A DNA stretch of 64,000 nt, taken from positions 111,501 to 175,500 of the forward strand of contig CAUYUJ010013925.1 of assembly GCA_963575745.1 (NCBI GenBank). The letters run 5' to 3'. The stretch is from Prorocentrum cordatum. Taxonomy: Eukaryota > Sar > Dinophyceae > Prorocentrales > Prorocentraceae. The notes below the pieces were generated by a model. The model searched no databases. It was not told the DNA's origin and worked only from the letters and a program-made list of their open reading frames with translations. Position 1 is the stretch's first letter; each line of letters begins with the position of its first letter. Shown here piece by piece: positions 62,441 through 64,000 of this stretch. A program made the translations under genes and the position numbers.

Positions 62441-64000
62441 CTCCTCCTCCTTCTCCTCCCCCATTCCTCTTCGTTATAAATCACCTCCCCTGTCACACCC
62501 CGGGGCCCAGCTTTTAGGCAGGCCCGGCGTTTCGCCTGAGAGTGCCTCATCACTTATGACTCTGAAGCTTAAAAAAGTGGCAACAATTTCGCAGACGGAG
62601 GGCAAGTGGTTTTCAGAATGTGGCTCTCGCCTGAGCGCCGCGCACACTCGTTCTAGAGAATTGCACGGGCTTCACACATTGAAAGCATGTCGTTTTCAAA
62701 GTATGGCTCTCGCCTTAGAACGGCGAATTTCCGTCAACAAATGCAGAGAATTTCACGGATTGAGGGCGAGTGGTTTTCAACATGTGGCTCTCGCCTTTGC
62801 GCCGCGCACACTCGATCTAAACAATTGCAAGAGCTTCACGGATTGAAGACGGTTCCTTTTCAACATGTGGCTCTCGCCGTAGCGCCGCGCACATTATTTC
62901 ACAGCGTTTTTCAAAAGTTTCACGGATCCCCATTATCAACGTACCAGAAATGGTGTTTTGAAAGGGTTCAGGATTATGCGGGCGCAACATGTACGTTGAT
63001 TCTGTGTTGAAGTCCTAGGAATGGCGTTATGGCACGATTCCAGATCGTCAAAACGCAATAACCAAATTGATCCGCGGCATCGGAATCCCGAGAACAGTGT
63101 TTTGGCGCTTCAGGATCTTCGAGCGGGTGCTTTCTAACGAGGCAGTTCCCTCAATGGGAATGAACAGTTGTAGGCGCCTGAGAAGAGGGAGCTTGGAGGG
63201 AGGGTTTACAACAACATCGTTGATGACTCTTGGGTTTACACTGGTCCTCCTCCTCCTCCTCCTCCTCCTCCTCCTCCTCCTCCTCCTCCTCCTCCATTCC
63301 TTCTCCTTATAACTAACTTCTTCCTGTCGCACCCCCAGACCCAGTTTTTAGGGCGGGCGCGGGCGTTTCGCCTGAGAGTTCCCCATCGCTTATGACCCTG
63401 AAGCTTTCAACATGACAACTACTTCACATATTGACGGTGGGACGTTTTCAAAATGTGGCTCTCGCCTTAGCGCCGCGCACATTCATTTTAACTCATTGCA
63501 AGAGTTTCACGGCTTGCGACGGGTCGTTTTCAAAATGAGGTTCTCGCCTTAGCGCCGCGCACATTCGACCTACAAATTTGCAAACACTTCACGGATTGAG
63601 GGCGATCATTTTTCAAACTGTGGCTCTCCCCTTAGCGCCGCGCGCATTCGTTTGATGTAGATGCAAGAGCTTCACGGATTGAGGGCGGGTCTTTTTCAAA
63701 AATGTGGCTCTCGCTTCAGCGCCGCGCGCATTCGATCTACAAATGTGCAAGAGCTTCTCGGATAGAGGGCGGTTCCTTTTCAAACTGTGGCTCTCGCCTG
63801 AGCGCCGCGCGCATTCCTTTTAATCAACTGCGAGAGCTTCAAGGACAGCGTACCAAAAACATGTGTTGGAAAGAGTCACGATGATGTAGGTGCAACAGTT
63901 CCACTGATTTGTTGTGTTGAAGCCTCAGGAACGGTGTTCTGGCAAGATTCAAGACCGTCAAGACGCAACAATCCGGTTCATCCGTGGCGCTGAAATCCCA
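62440..64000 (+). repeat. Tandem ~82-bp units in a ~0.9-kb superunit
   Basis: Units carry TTCACGGATTGAGGGC, TGTGGCTCTCGCC and GCGCCGCGCACATTCG-like parts. A whole superunit (TCC tract; GGCGTTTCGCCTGAGAG at about 62527 and 63353; 82-bp units; GTGTTGAAG..CAGGAAC) occurs twice. The second has more units. Confidence 0.85.

Overview
The window looks like nuclear DNA of a dinoflagellate; the genus cannot be told from sequence alone. The reasons are: GC-rich genes that nearly all lie on one strand; introns whose donors are GC, GA or GT, with the exon ending in AG and the same AGG-type bases repeated at the acceptor; protein families that I recognise only from dinoflagellate-type genomes; and very heavy repeat load. 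No rRNA, tRNA, CRISPR or bacterial-type operon was seen. One 100-base N gap (40907-41006) shows that this is a scaffold.

Positions 1-29200 are a repeat-built region without host genes. It holds (i) higher-order satellite blocks, each with a conserved head, about five to seven diverged ~170-180 bp monomers and a foot; (ii) a hairpin of about 33 bp at the foot, with compensating stem changes between its two types; (iii) a ~355 bp family with terminal inverted repeats that ends in the second hairpin type; and (iv) GC-rich ~250-300 bp units centred on long perfect or near-perfect palindromes. Repeats run forward up to about 24060 and mostly inverted after that. A 6.1-kb non-LTR retrotransposon (3084-9181) sits in the loop of one hairpin, flanked by a 10-bp target-site duplication. 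Its ORF2 carries an apurinic-type endonuclease, a reverse transcriptase and a C-terminal RNase H whose catalytic segments occur in circularly permuted order (D2, D3, then D1, E). This is the most unusual coding feature here.

Positions 29200-50600 hold five to six spliced genes, all on the minus strand: a small SR/coiled-coil protein (C); a two-exon protein with a methyltransferase-like FSG/PQC pattern (M); a three-exon protein that may be transposase-derived (P); two paralogous charged or low-complexity proteins (X, and the ~13-exon Y, which contains a long Gln-Pro-Thr-Gly repeat); and a 70-residue protein (W). Most introns contain GGA or TCC tracts.

Positions 50600-62061 hold mobile-element remnants and one ABCC/MRP-type ABC transporter on the minus strand. 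Eleven exons are visible, from within nucleotide-binding domain 1 to near the C terminus; the 5' part lies beyond the window. Its introns carry several small inverted-repeat elements, decamer minisatellites and a near-perfect 108-bp inverted repeat. Positions 62440-64000 are a tandem repeat of ~82-bp units within a ~0.9-kb superunit.

Exon joins were worked out by hand from reading frame and family alignment. There is no transcript evidence, so they are predictions.
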